DNA of 64,000 nt from Sphingobacterium sp. xlx-96 (GCF_011007365.1 NZ_WFKM01000002.1:372001-436000), one strand, 5' to 3'; positions 44,498 through 53,495 are shown, numbered from the stretch's first letter. Program-made: numbers and translations. Notes: generated by a model not told the origin, from the letters alone.

Positions 44498-47217
44498 TAC
44501 TTTACAAACATTTTAGTGAAATCCCATGATACCTTCAACATATAATAACGTCGGATGGTATCATATCTGCGCTGTGTAAACACCGAATTAGACTGCGATC
44601 TGGAGTACCCTATATTTTTATTAAACACATCATTGACTGTAAAATCCAACATTAAAGACTCATTCTTCAGGAATTTTTTGCTAATACCTGGATGAACAAG
44701 GAACCGCTCTAATTTTTGATCAAATGCTGCTGTTGGCGCCTCATACGAATAATCATAGTTCGTATATATTTTAAACGAACTCGAAAAGAAATACTCTAAT
44801 CCACCCGACACCCCCATCACAAAACCATTATTATCCTGATCAGGACTTAAATTGGATTTCATCTGTCTATATTGAGGACTCAACTTCGTCTGAAAATTCA
44901 AACCTGTTTTCGTCTCCCTCTTTATTTCGTAGCTGAACGTATAACTCTGAGATTTGATAAGGTTGGCCTCGCTGTTAAAGAAGTTATTGTTCTCCCCCAC
45001 ATTAAAAACTATGCTGAGAGAATTGTCCAATACCAGTGCCTTGTTTAACCTGAAATGATAACCTCCATACATCGCTGCATTAAAATCCTTCTTCCCATTC
45101 ATATTATTCCAGCGATAATAATTAATCAAGTTGCCGAGGCTATCTTTTATCGTCGTAATATTCTGTGAAATAGGATCTTTCGTAAGCGCAATCGTACCAC
45201 CTATGTACTTAAACTGATTGGACAATAAATTGAAACTGTGGTAAAAGCCCTCCAGCGTATTTATAAATGAAGGATTCAAATTCTCATTTCCCTCATACTG
45301 ATTCAATGGATCAGAATTATTCATTATCGGTTGAATTTGGTTCAACGATGGTAATTGATTACTTCCAGAGTAGGTCAACCGCAATGCCTTAGCCATTGAA
45401 AAGTTATAAGTCATTGTCAGTCTAGGATTATAGGTAAAGAAGTCTCTTTTCAACGATTTACCGTTATAGTTATTGATTTGGTTTAGACGATCATCATTGA
45501 ATGTATTCGTCAGATTAGCTTTTAGCTTTTCGCTATTATAGCCCAGCGCGACATCGTAATTATTGCTCAACCTATTGAAATCATAACTACTACTATACTT
45601 TTCATCTAGAATATTGTACCCTCCAGCAGCATCTTTATTCCGAGATTCCAGCAAAGAACTATTGGTTACATTCACGATTTGATAACCTAATGACAGGTTC
45701 AAGAGCTTTGAGAGAGGTTCTGTATAGGTCACCTGCCCTTGCCATTTATTCACATCTTGCTGGGTGTTTTTAGACTGGTCTGTTTGAAATTCAGCCCCTG
45801 TAGTTTTTGTACTCAGTGTTGAACGTAGCGTACCCGTCCCTTCGGTCTCACTTTTACTTCCGACTGCATTAAAAGATAATGATCGTCCTTTCTTCAGGAA
45901 TCTCTTTGTATACAACACATCAAAGTCATAATTATTAACATTATTGTCTACATATTCATTACTGTTATTAGCGGTTACGCCATCTGTGAAATTCTTCGAT
46001 TCTGTAATTGTATTACTCCACAGCTTCTTCTTGGTTGCCGAAGCTTTGATTAAGACTTCATTTAAAGAATCTATTTTTGCATTCAATCTCAAATTGATGC
46101 GATGTTGATCATTATCCGTATCGACGGTCCTCTTTGTTTTACTATTCACAACACCAGACATCATCGTCTCTTCTGTACCATCCGAAGAGATCTTTCCGTA
46201 TTTATAATTTAAGTTTATTTGATACTTATCCTTCTTCCACCTATCGGTAAAGTTAACACCTGTGTTAATCGCTCTCGGTATCCCCACGACACCCTTACCT
46301 GAAAAAGGATCATTCACGACCATAGTTCCGCCATCAAAAGAAGCGTCCACCTCTATCCCATATTTCTGCGCATCATCCCAGTTCATACTAGTAGTCCCAT
46401 TATTTCCAAATAGTCCGTATGCAGATATCTTTTGCGAGCCCTTAAATTTATTGATCATCAGCTGTCCCATATAATATTTGTCTGTCCCCCCGCCTGCTAA
46501 TGCCTTGCCAAAAATCCCATTTTTAGCATCGTCTTTAAGTTGTACGTTAATGGTCTGCTCACGTACACCGTCATCTACACCTGTTCGTTCGGCCTGATCC
46601 GATTTCTTCTCGTAGACCTGTACCTTATCAACCATGTCCGAACGTAAATTGCGTGTCACTAAAGTAGGGTCATTCCCAAAGAACTCTTCGCCATCCACCA
46701 ATACTTTCTTCACAGTCTTACCTTGTGCAGTAATCTTACCAGACGCATCAACCGTGATCCCTGGCAGCGCCTTTAGCAGATCTTCAACTTTAGCATTTTT
46801 TTCCATCTTAAACTGTGATGCATCGTACTCGGTCGTATCACCTTTGATGGTAATCGCCGCTCTTCTCTTGACAACAACCTCTTCAATAAGATGCGCAACA
46901 CTGGTTAATCCCAAGTCCCCTAAGTCAGAAACCGCAGTTCCACCTTTTAACTCTTCATAAAAATCGGCGTACTTTGGATAGGATATCACGATGAAATAAT
47001 CGCCGGATAACGGCTTCTTTAATTGAAATTGCCCCGTCACATCCGCCCGGTCGTACGCAATTAATGCTGAATCTTGCGCTTGTAAAAGCATTATCGTAGC
47101 ATTTTCAAGCTTTGATTTGTCTGTGGCATCAACCACCCTACCCGTGATCAAACTTTGGGAGTAACCTTCCATATACCCCGCAAATAGTAACATAAAAAAC
47201 AAAAATATACCTCTCAT
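44497..47217 (-). CDS. Outer-membrane beta-barrel receptor (TonB-dependent type)
   Basis: A 906-aa protein with signal peptide (MRGIFLFFMLLFAGYMEGYSQ), a carboxypeptidase-regulatory-like beta-sandwich (about 22-100: LITGRVVDATDKSKLENATIMLLQAQD), a plug-like domain (about 120-235: DLLKALPGITVDASGKITAQGKTVKKVLVDGEEFFG) and a long beta barrel ending in an aromatic-rich C-terminal segment (YYMLKVSWDFTKMFVK). It differs from SusC by lacking a SusD partner and instead is followed by a GLPGLI gene. Its cargo, perhaps peptides or a siderophore, is unknown. Confidence 0.9.
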   Translation of the reverse strand: MRGIFLFFMLLFAGYMEGYSQSLITGRVVDATDKSKLENATIMLLQAQDSALIAYDRADVTGQFQLKKPLSGDYFIVISYPKYADFYEELKGGTAVSDLGDLGLTSVAHLIEEVVVKRRAAITIKGDTTEYDASQFKMEKNAKVEDLLKALPGITVDASGKITAQGKTVKKVLVDGEEFFGNDPTLVTRNLRSDMVDKVQVYEKKSDQAERTGVDDGVREQTINVQLKDDAKNGIFGKALAGGGTDKYYMGQLMINKFKGSQKISAYGLFGNNGTTSMNWDDAQKYGIEVDASFDGGTMVVNDPFSGKGVVGIPRAINTGVNFTDRWKKDKYQINLNYKYGKISSDGTEETMMSGVVNSKTKRTVDTDNDQHRINLRLNAKIDSLNEVLIKASATKKKLWSNTITESKNFTDGVTANNSNEYVDNNVNNYDFDVLYTKRFLKKGRSLSFNAVGSKSETEGTGTLRSTLSTKTTGAEFQTDQSKNTQQDVNKWQGQVTYTEPLSKLLNLSLGYQIVNVTNSSLLESRNKDAAGGYNILDEKYSSSYDFNRLSNNYDVALGYNSEKLKANLTNTFNDDRLNQINNYNGKSLKRDFFTYNPRLTMTYNFSMAKALRLTYSGSNQLPSLNQIQPIMNNSDPLNQYEGNENLNPSFINTLEGFYHSFNLLSNQFKYIGGTIALTKDPISQNITTIKDSLGNLINYYRWNNMNGKKDFNAAMYGGYHFRLNKALVLDNSLSIVFNVGENNNFFNSEANLIKSQSYTFSYEIKRETKTGLNFQTKLSPQYRQMKSNLSPDQDNNGFVMGVSGGLEYFFSSSFKIYTNYDYSYEAPTAAFDQKLERFLVHPGISKKFLKNESLMLDFTVNDVFNKNIGYSRSQSNSVFTQRRYDTIRRYYMLKVSWDFTKMFVK

Positions 47218-47375
47218 AAAAGGATCGAATAATAATATATGTTAAATCTTCTTCCGTATTAGTTGCTCGACTCATGAGAACGTTACAGATTATTCAAAAA
47301 AAAGTTCTTTAAGCATACATATCCCCACAATCCAAAGACTGATTCAAAAAATCAGAAATACCGTTTCAAAATACT

Positions 47376-47383
47376 TACCTTTG
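47376..47383 (+). promoter_or_regulatory. Putative -7 box of the M20 peptidase gene
   Basis: TACCTTTG matches TAnnTTTG, 19 nt before the ATG at 47403. No clear -33 TTG is seen at the usual spacing. Confidence 0.4.
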
Positions 47384-47402
47384 TGTTAAATCATTTTTTG
47401 AC

Positions 47403-48773
47403 ATGCAAAACATCAAAGATTATGTAGAAGCTAATAAAGAGCGCTTCTTAAACGAACTATTTGAACTATTGCGCTTCCCTTCTGTAAGTGCTGACCCTCA
47501 GTACAAAGAGGGCGTATTGAATACCGCTGAATTCGTAGCTAAAAAACTTCAAGATGCAGGTGCTGACAATGTAGAAATCTGTCCTACGGCGGGATATCCT
47601 ATCGTATATGGTGAAAAAATATTTGACCCTTCATTACCTACAGTATTGGTTTATGGTCACTATGATGTACAGCCGGCCGATCCGTTAGAATTATGGGATA
47701 CTCCTCCATTTGAACCAACTGTGCGTGACGGAAAAATATACGCCCGTGGAGCTGCTGATGACAAAGGCCAATTCTATATGCACGTAAAGGCATTTGAATA
47801 CATGATGGAAAACAATCAATTGGCTTGTAACATCAAGTTTATGATTGAGGGAGAAGAAGAAGTGGGGTCTGCAAATCTAGGTATATTCGTTGCTGCAAAT
47901 AAGGAACGTTTGAAAGCAGACGTAATCGTTATCTCCGACACATCGATGATCAGCTTAGAAAATCCGTCTATCGAGACCGGTCTTCGTGGTCTTTCTTATG
48001 TAGAAGTAGAAGTCACTGGACCAAATCGTGATTTGCACTCTGGTGTATATGGTGGGGCAGTAGGCAATCCGGCTACTATTTTATCTAAAATGATTGCTTC
48101 ATTACATGACGAAAACAATCATATCGCTATCCCAGGATTTTATGACGATGTCGTTGAACTGACAACTGAAGAAAGAAAAGCTTTAAATGAAGCACCTTTT
48201 GATATTGAGGAGTATAAAACAGACCTAGGTGTAGACGAACTTTGGGGCGAAAAAGGCTTTACAGCGATCGAACACACAGGAATTCGTCCGACTCTTGAAG
48301 TGAATGGTATTTGGGGCGGCTATATCGGTGAAGGGGCAAAAACGGTTTTACCATCGAAAGCTTATGCAAAAATCTCTATGCGTTTGGTACCAAACCAAAA
48401 TTCAGAACGGATCACCAAATTATTCAAAGACCACTTTGAAAGAATAGCACCAAAATCGGTCAAAGTAGAAGTAAAACCGCATCACGGCGGCGAACCTGTG
48501 GTCACTCCTACAGATAGCATCGCTTACAAGGCTGCTGAAAAAGCTTTGGAAGACACATTCAACAAGAAACCAATCCCTACAAGAGGCGGTGGTTCTATTC
48601 CAATTGTTGCTTTGTTTGAAAAAGAATTAGGAATCAAAACAGTATTGCTCGGATTCGGATTAGACAGTGACAACTTGCATTCGCCTAACGAGAAATATGG
48701 CATTGAGAACTACTTAAAAGGTATCGAAACTATCCCTTTGTTTCACAAATATTATGCTGAATTAAGTAAGTAA
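47403..48773 (+). CDS. M20 family dipeptidase/peptidase
   Basis: A 456-aa cytosolic di-zinc peptidase of the M20A/carnosinase group. Ligand motifs: GHYDVQPAD (metal His and Asp), ARGAADDKGQ (bridging Asp), EGEEEVGS (catalytic Glu and metal Glu), SDTSM, and a late HSPNEKYG. A dimerisation lid domain is in the middle. It completes peptide breakdown after exopeptidases such as the S46 and M28 enzymes. Ends in a hairpin immediately before the LysR gene. Confidence 0.93.
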   Translation: MQNIKDYVEANKERFLNELFELLRFPSVSADPQYKEGVLNTAEFVAKKLQDAGADNVEICPTAGYPIVYGEKIFDPSLPTVLVYGHYDVQPADPLELWDTPPFEPTVRDGKIYARGAADDKGQFYMHVKAFEYMMENNQLACNIKFMIEGEEEVGSANLGIFVAANKERLKADVIVISDTSMISLENPSIETGLRGLSYVEVEVTGPNRDLHSGVYGGAVGNPATILSKMIASLHDENNHIAIPGFYDDVVELTTEERKALNEAPFDIEEYKTDLGVDELWGEKGFTAIEHTGIRPTLEVNGIWGGYIGEGAKTVLPSKAYAKISMRLVPNQNSERITKLFKDHFERIAPKSVKVEVKPHHGGEPVVTPTDSIAYKAAEKALEDTFNKKPIPTRGGGSIPIVALFEKELGIKTVLLGFGLDSDNLHSPNEKYGIENYLKGIETIPLFHKYYAELSK

Positions 48774-48790
48774 TTTACTATAAAACGAAT

Positions 48791-48823
48791 AAAAGGGTTA
48801 TTTTTAAAAAAATAACCCTTTTT
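48791..48823 (+). terminator. Terminator after the M20 gene, abutting lysR
   Basis: aaaagggttatttt (48791-48804) and aaaataaccctttt (48809-48822) form a 14-bp stem with a 4-nt loop. It ends 3 nt before the LysR ATG, so it also sits on that gene's translation-initiation region. Confidence 0.75.
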
Positions 48824-48825
48824 CT

Positions 48826-49713
48826 ATGGATTTTGATTTTCGACTTAAGGTATTCCACACTGCAGCGCAACAGCTCAACTTTACTAAAACAGCTGCTGTT
48901 CTTTATATTTCCCAGCCAGCAGTAAGCAAGAATATCCTTGAGTTGGAAAAAAAACTTGGTGTTTCGCTTTTTGAAAGAAAAGGCAACAACTTAATCCTCA
49001 CTAAATCAGGAGAAATTCTATTTCGGTATGCCGGTCAAATCATCCAACTTTACAACAAGGCAGACCAAGAAATTTTTGATCTACAATCCAATATGAAGGG
49101 CCACCTGATCCTAGGTGCAAGCACGACCATCTCTCAATATATCATTCCCTCCTTATTAGCCAAGTTTTTGAATGAACATCCCAACAGTCACATCGAAGTA
49201 TCACAATACAACAGCCGTGCGATAGAAGAACTATTGATTGAACAGAAAATCGACCTGGGCATCACTGAAGGAGCAACAGACAACAGGGCCTTAAAATATA
49301 TTCCCTTTATGAAAGACGAACTTGTTTTAGTCACGAATAGTCGAAACCCTATGTTAAAACAACTAAAAAAACCTGAGGTACTGGATTTATACAAAATTTC
49401 CTTAGTCGTTCGCGAACTTGGTTCAGGTACACGTTCGATTATCGAAAACAAAGTTCGGTGTCTTGGGATTGATTTTTCAAAATTAAACATCGAGATGGTT
49501 TTGGCTTCAACAGAGAGTATAAAGCGTTATATCCAAGAACGTGACTGTTTCGCCTTTCTTTCCATCCACTCTGTACAAAAAGAAATATTGGAAGATCGAC
49601 TTACAATCGTAGACATACCTGATTTACAGATCGAACGTTATTTCCATTTTACGCATATATATGGAGGCTTAACTGGCGTACCCAACCAATTTTTACAATT
49701 CTGTATGAGATAA
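48826..49713 (+). CDS. LysR-type regulator of the sulfur-like cassette
   Basis: A 295-aa LTTR with N-terminal winged helix (MDFDFRLKVFHTAAQQLNFTKTAAVLYISQPAVSKNILELEKKLG) and a two-lobed effector domain (about 90-295). The effector domain (ASTTISQYIIPSLLAKF, GSGTRSIIE) looks closest to the CysL/YeiE/CbbR branch, which senses sulfur or carbon metabolites; this is by eye. It precedes the cytochrome/DsrE/binding-protein genes in the same direction and is expected to control them. A TTAT-N5-ATAA box lies just after its stop codon. Confidence 0.9.
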   Translation: MDFDFRLKVFHTAAQQLNFTKTAAVLYISQPAVSKNILELEKKLGVSLFERKGNNLILTKSGEILFRYAGQIIQLYNKADQEIFDLQSNMKGHLILGASTTISQYIIPSLLAKFLNEHPNSHIEVSQYNSRAIEELLIEQKIDLGITEGATDNRALKYIPFMKDELVLVTNSRNPMLKQLKKPEVLDLYKISLVVRELGSGTRSIIENKVRCLGIDFSKLNIEMVLASTESIKRYIQERDCFAFLSIHSVQKEILEDRLTIVDIPDLQIERYFHFTHIYGGLTGVPNQFLQFCMR

Positions 49714-49737
49714 TTAACATTTGCAAATAACTTTTGG

Positions 49738-49750
49738 TTATACCTTATAA
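49738..49750 (+). promoter_or_regulatory. Candidate LysR box TTAT-N5-ATAA
   Basis: ttataccttataa is a T-N11-A dyad, the basic LTTR operator, in the 105-nt gap between lysR and the cytochrome gene. A second palindrome, atttgcaaat, lies at 49719-49728. Confidence 0.45.
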
Positions 49751-49818
49751 TATTTCCTTTCTTTTTGAAGATTTAAAAATAAGGTTTCTTTGCTAAAACA
49801 TTTTATTATGATAAAATC

Positions 49819-50787
49819 ATGGAGTATAAGAAACTAACCAATTATGTAAAGGCTCTTGGAGGGGTATCATTATTACTTTTAATCCTATGTGTCTGTGTAT
49901 TCTTATTTGCTTATAAACGACAGCCTAAGGCTTTAAGCACAACAAAAACAGATAGTGTTATTACACATGTGGCAAATTATGTCCCAATAACTTTCAAGGA
50001 GGATACTGAAGGAAAACTAGCCCGTTATGGCGAAAAGTTAATTAAAAATACATACGATTATTTTTATGAAGATGGAAAAAAAATAGGGAACAACTTAGCC
50101 TGCAGTAATTGCCACCTAAACAGCGGCACCAAAGCATTTGCGGCTCCCTATGTAGGTCTTCACCAAGTCTTTCCTACCTATATCGGTCGAGAAGACAAAA
50201 TAGAATCGCTTGAAGAACGTATCAACGGCTGCTTTGAGCGCAGTATGAATGGTCGAGCTATCCCTGAGAATAGCAAAGAAATGCGTGCTATTATTACATA
50301 CATTAAGCAGATAAGCAGTCATATCATAAGTGACAAACGCCTAGAGGGCCAAGGCTTTGTGAAGATAGAAATTCCTGATCGAGCCGCAGATCTCAAACAG
50401 GGGCAGCTCATCTATAGCAACAAATGCCTAAGCTGTCACGGTCAACAAGGACAGGGACAGAAAAATCAAGATGCCGGAGGTTACCTCTACCCTCCTTTGT
50501 GGGGACCCGACAGCTATAATGATGGGGCCGGAATGGCACGTATTCTTACAGCAGCACGCTTTATTAAAGCAAATATGCCTCTTGGAGCCACCTATGATCA
50601 GCCTGTATTGAGTGATGCAGAGGCTTTTGATGTAGCAGCCTATATCAATTCGTTTGATCGTCCTCAAAAAGCCCACAAAGAAAACGACTATCCTAACCTC
50701 GCTAAAAAGCCGAAAGACTGTGCGTATCCACCTTATCCGGACAAAATTAGTGCACTACAGCATAAATATGGACCTTTTAATTTTTAA
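49819..50787 (+). CDS. Membrane-anchored diheme cytochrome c, TsdA-like
   Basis: A 322-aa protein with an N-terminal membrane anchor (about 13-31) and two c-type heme sites: CSNCH at 95-99 and CLSCH at 203-207. The context around heme 1 (LACSNCHLNSGTKAFAAPYVG), the RINGCFERSMNGRAIP segment with Cys138, and a later NMPLG Met253 resemble thiosulfate dehydrogenase TsdA, in which a Cys and a Met serve as axial ligands. Thiosulfate oxidation to tetrathionate, or reduction of a related sulfur compound, is the inferred role. It is followed after 6 nt by a DsrE-like gene. Confidence 0.82.
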   Translation: MEYKKLTNYVKALGGVSLLLLILCVCVFLFAYKRQPKALSTTKTDSVITHVANYVPITFKEDTEGKLARYGEKLIKNTYDYFYEDGKKIGNNLACSNCHLNSGTKAFAAPYVGLHQVFPTYIGREDKIESLEERINGCFERSMNGRAIPENSKEMRAIITYIKQISSHIISDKRLEGQGFVKIEIPDRAADLKQGQLIYSNKCLSCHGQQGQGQKNQDAGGYLYPPLWGPDSYNDGAGMARILTAARFIKANMPLGATYDQPVLSDAEAFDVAAYINSFDRPQKAHKENDYPNLAKKPKDCAYPPYPDKISALQHKYGPFNF

Positions 50788-50793
50788 TTTAAC

Positions 50794-51267
50794 ATGAAAA
50801 ACATCATCATCACTTGTTTGTTTCTATTTGCTGTTGCATTGCAGACACAAACATTCGCTCAGGAAAATCATCTTTTGACCAAAAACAAAAGCTTTCAAGG
50901 CGCTATCGCCAAAAAGAAGAGTTACAAAGCAATTTATCAACTGGACAGCGACGACCCTAAAATTATTGCTAAAGCACTTAGAAATATCAATAATGCACTA
51001 AAGGATCCTCGTCTTCAAGGCAGGCTAGAGATCGAACTAATCGCTTTCTCTGGAGGAACAGAGGCTTTTAAAAAATCAAACAGTCAATACGAAGCAGCGC
51101 TAAAGGATCTGATCGAAAAGGGGGTACATGTAGTCCAATGTCTTAATACCTTAGAAGAGCGCAAGATCGCTAAAAGTGAACTCTATGATTTTCTAGCGTT
51201 TGTACCGAGCGGTAATGGCGAATTAATTCTACGTGCCAGTGAAGGATGGATCATTATAAAACCATAA
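50794..51267 (+). CDS. Periplasmic DsrE-like protein
   Basis: A 157-aa protein of the DsrE/DsrF-like sulfur-relay fold, with a signal peptide (MKNIIITCLFLFAVALQTQTFAQ) that makes it periplasmic, unlike cytosolic TusD/DsrE. The core has AIYQLDSDDPKIIAKALRNINNALKD, ELIAFSGGTEAF and GVHVVQCLNTL, with conserved Cys116. That Cys could carry a persulfide. It is between the cytochrome and the binding protein gene. Confidence 0.83.
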   Translation: MKNIIITCLFLFAVALQTQTFAQENHLLTKNKSFQGAIAKKKSYKAIYQLDSDDPKIIAKALRNINNALKDPRLQGRLEIELIAFSGGTEAFKKSNSQYEAALKDLIEKGVHVVQCLNTLEERKIAKSELYDFLAFVPSGNGELILRASEGWIIIKP

Positions 51268-51278
51268 ATTAAGTTCCG

Positions 51279-52190
51279 ATGAAGTATAAAAATCTATCAA
51301 TATTTCTATTATTAGCCGTCGCTACAGTAGCAAAGGCACAAGACCACCATTTTGACCCGCCATGGAATACGCCTCCTTCTTCTGCAGTTAATTTTACGGT
51401 GCCTGGAATAAACAACGTGCCCGACTTATATGGAGACATCGTAGATCCACAGCTGACAATTTTCTTCGCCGGGAACCAGTTTATGGTTGTAGATGACCTT
51501 TTGGCAGCATTCAAAAAGGATTATCCACAATACGAAAGAATATTCGTAGAAACACTTCCCCCTGGAATATTAGCTAAGCAAATCCAAGGAGGTTCTTTGA
51601 CATTGGGTAACCTTCGAATTACGCATATACCGGATGTATACACAGCAGGCAAAAGAACCATTGAAGACATGAAAGATTACTTCAGCCGTACGCAGATTTA
51701 TTGCTACAACAATATCTGTCTTATGGTTCCTAAAAATAACCCTGCAAAAATCACCTCTCTCAATGACCTAGCACAGGACCATGTACGTATCGCAATGCCA
51801 AATCCATTATGGGAAGGGATCGGAGAACAAATACAGGCCTCTTATAAAAAAGCTGGCGGAGATGAATTGGTCAATAAAATCATGAAAGACAAAGTAACTA
51901 CAGGCAAAACCTACTTGACTCGGATACATCACCGAGAGAGTCCAATGCGCGTTTTATATGGTGATGCCGATGTCGCTCCGGTATGGAGATCCGAAGTTGT
52001 ATATCAAAAAATGATCAGCCACCCCATTGATGTTGTGGAAATTCCTGAAGCCCTCAATTCTACAGCGACCTATATGGCGGCTCAATTAAAAAAGGCTCCT
52101 CATCCAAAAGCCGCGGAGGATTTCATGAACTTTATGGCAACAGATACCGCAAAACAAATTTATCTGAAATACGGTTTCAGTATAAAATAA
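51279..52190 (+). CDS. Periplasmic substrate-binding protein (ModA/PstS-like), no transporter genes nearby
   Basis: A 303-aa periplasmic binding protein with signal peptide (MKYKNLSIFLLLAVATVAKA, cleavage after about 20). After a His/Pro/Trp-rich start (DHHFDPPWNTPPSS) follow the two lobes of a type 2 binding fold, with FAGNQFMVVDDLLAAFKKDYPQY, CYNNICLMVPKNNP and RIAMPNPLWEGIGEQIQASYKKAGG. Such folds bind oxyanions such as molybdate or sulfate. No permease or ATPase gene follows, so it may be a sensor or a scavenging partner of the cytochrome. It ends with a perfect palindromic terminator. Confidence 0.82.
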   Translation: MKYKNLSIFLLLAVATVAKAQDHHFDPPWNTPPSSAVNFTVPGINNVPDLYGDIVDPQLTIFFAGNQFMVVDDLLAAFKKDYPQYERIFVETLPPGILAKQIQGGSLTLGNLRITHIPDVYTAGKRTIEDMKDYFSRTQIYCYNNICLMVPKNNPAKITSLNDLAQDHVRIAMPNPLWEGIGEQIQASYKKAGGDELVNKIMKDKVTTGKTYLTRIHHRESPMRVLYGDADVAPVWRSEVVYQKMISHPIDVVEIPEALNSTATYMAAQLKKAPHPKAAEDFMNFMATDTAKQIYLKYGFSIK

Positions 52191-52282
52191 AACTTTCATA
52201 GATGTATAATTTGTTTTTATCTGTCATCAGCAAGCTAACAGACTCATGATTGCTTATCTAGTTCTGCTACATAGATATTTAT

Positions 52283-52310
52283 AAAAAAGGATACCTAGGT
52301 ATCCTTTTTT
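52283..52310. terminator. Palindromic terminator after the binding-protein gene
   Basis: Perfect 28-nt palindrome, aaaaaaggatacct and complement, ending in a T tract. It closes the lysR cassette transcript. Confidence 0.85.
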
Positions 52311-52335
52311 CTTTTTAATTTCGATTTTCATTAAT

Positions 52336-53124
52336 GTGAATCGTATGCTGATAATCCTAAAAAAGCTTCATAGAATATGGTATCTACTATGTGTTTTATT
52401 CTTTTTTATCTTACTATTCCCTCTTTTATACATATTAACTAGAAATCCTGACAGGTACTATTCAACTATTGCAAGCTTAAGACGCATAATATCGGTTCTC
52501 GGCACAACATTTTCCGGTATATTTTTCAAAATTGAATATGAGTCGTGTATAGATTGGTCCAAGCCTTATGTTATCTGCCCGAATCATACTTCTATCCTAG
52601 ATATTACAGGGATAACATTTATGTGTCCCCAATCATTTTCCTTTATGGGAAAAATTGAATTGCTGCGTAATCCGGTCACTCGCATTTTTTTCAGAAGTAT
52701 AGATATCGTGGTGGATAGAAAAAGTAAAATATCAGCTTACAAAGCTTTCAAAAAAGCAGACTATTTGATAAAAACAGGCAAATCAATCGTCATATTTCCA
52801 GAAGGGAAAATTGACGATGAATATCCGCCCCGCCTTCACGAGTTTAAGTCCGGATCGTTCAAACTAGCCGTAGATAATCAGGTACAAATCTTACCGGTAG
52901 TCATCCAAGATGCTTGGCAAACCCTATGGGATAATGGGGAGAAGTTTGGCTCCAAACCTGGAATTATACATATTCAGGTGCTCGCACCAATCGACACCAA
53001 GAATATAACATCCGTGCAAGCGGATGAAATCCAGTCGCTCGTTTACGACAAGATGAGTACCCATTGGAATAAATTCAATAGCTTTATAGATGTAAAAAAA
53101 ACACCGACAAATAAAAACATATAA
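52336..53124 (+). CDS. 1-acyl-sn-glycerol-3-phosphate acyltransferase (PlsC-like)
   Basis: A 262-aa acyltransferase adding the second acyl chain in phosphatidic acid synthesis. A membrane segment (about 13-35) precedes the catalytic NHTSILD at 83-89 (HX4D, His84 and Asp89) and FPEGK near residue 153. Two PlsC-like genes are common in Bacteroidota; the exact acyl acceptor is inferred. No adjacent lipid gene. Confidence 0.9.
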   Translation: MNRMLIILKKLHRIWYLLCVLFFFILLFPLLYILTRNPDRYYSTIASLRRIISVLGTTFSGIFFKIEYESCIDWSKPYVICPNHTSILDITGITFMCPQSFSFMGKIELLRNPVTRIFFRSIDIVVDRKSKISAYKAFKKADYLIKTGKSIVIFPEGKIDDEYPPRLHEFKSGSFKLAVDNQVQILPVVIQDAWQTLWDNGEKFGSKPGIIHIQVLAPIDTKNITSVQADEIQSLVYDKMSTHWNKFNSFIDVKKTPTNKNI

Positions 53125-53174
53125 TTGATATTAAGCAAGATAACAAACAAAAAATCATTTAACGCATAATTAAC

Positions 53175-53204
53175 TTGCTTATTTAAAATATTATACTATT
53201 TTTG
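53175..53204 (+). promoter_or_regulatory. Promoter of the DUF2795 gene
   Basis: TTG at 53175-53177, a 19-nt spacer and TATTTTTG at 53197-53204, a clean Bacteroidota promoter, 31 nt before the ATG. Confidence 0.7.
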
Positions 53205-53235
53205 CGGAAAAAGGTAGAACTTAAATTGTAATACT

Positions 53236-53457
53236 ATGTATTGGACCCTAGAATTAGCATCACACTTAGAAGATGCACCATGGCCTGCGACTAAAGATGA
53301 ATTAATTGATTACGCAATTCGTTCTGGAGCTCCAGTAGAAGTAATCGAGAACCTTCAAGCTTTGGAAGATGACGGCGAACCCTACGAAAACATTGAAGAA
53401 ATCTGGCCGGATTATCCAACAAAAGATGACTTCTTTTTCAATGAAGACGAATATTAA
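53236..53457 (+). CDS. Small acidic DUF2795 family protein
   Basis: A 73-aa acidic protein (MYWTLELASHLEDAPWPATK ... EEIWPDYPTKDDFFFNEDEY) of the DUF2795 family. It is extremely conserved in Bacteroidota, usually as a single gene; its function is unknown. It has a strong promoter and a strong terminator, suggesting high expression. Confidence 0.88.
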   Translation: MYWTLELASHLEDAPWPATKDELIDYAIRSGAPVEVIENLQALEDDGEPYENIEEIWPDYPTKDDFFFNEDEY

Positions 53458-53465
53458 TCCATTAT

Positions 53466-53495
53466 AAAAATCGCACTTTCAGAAGTGCGATTTTT
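53466..53495 (+). terminator. Terminator after the DUF2795 gene
   Basis: aaaaatcgcactt and aagtgcgattttt form a 13-bp stem with a 4-nt loop (tcag), 8 nt after the stop codon. Confidence 0.88.
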
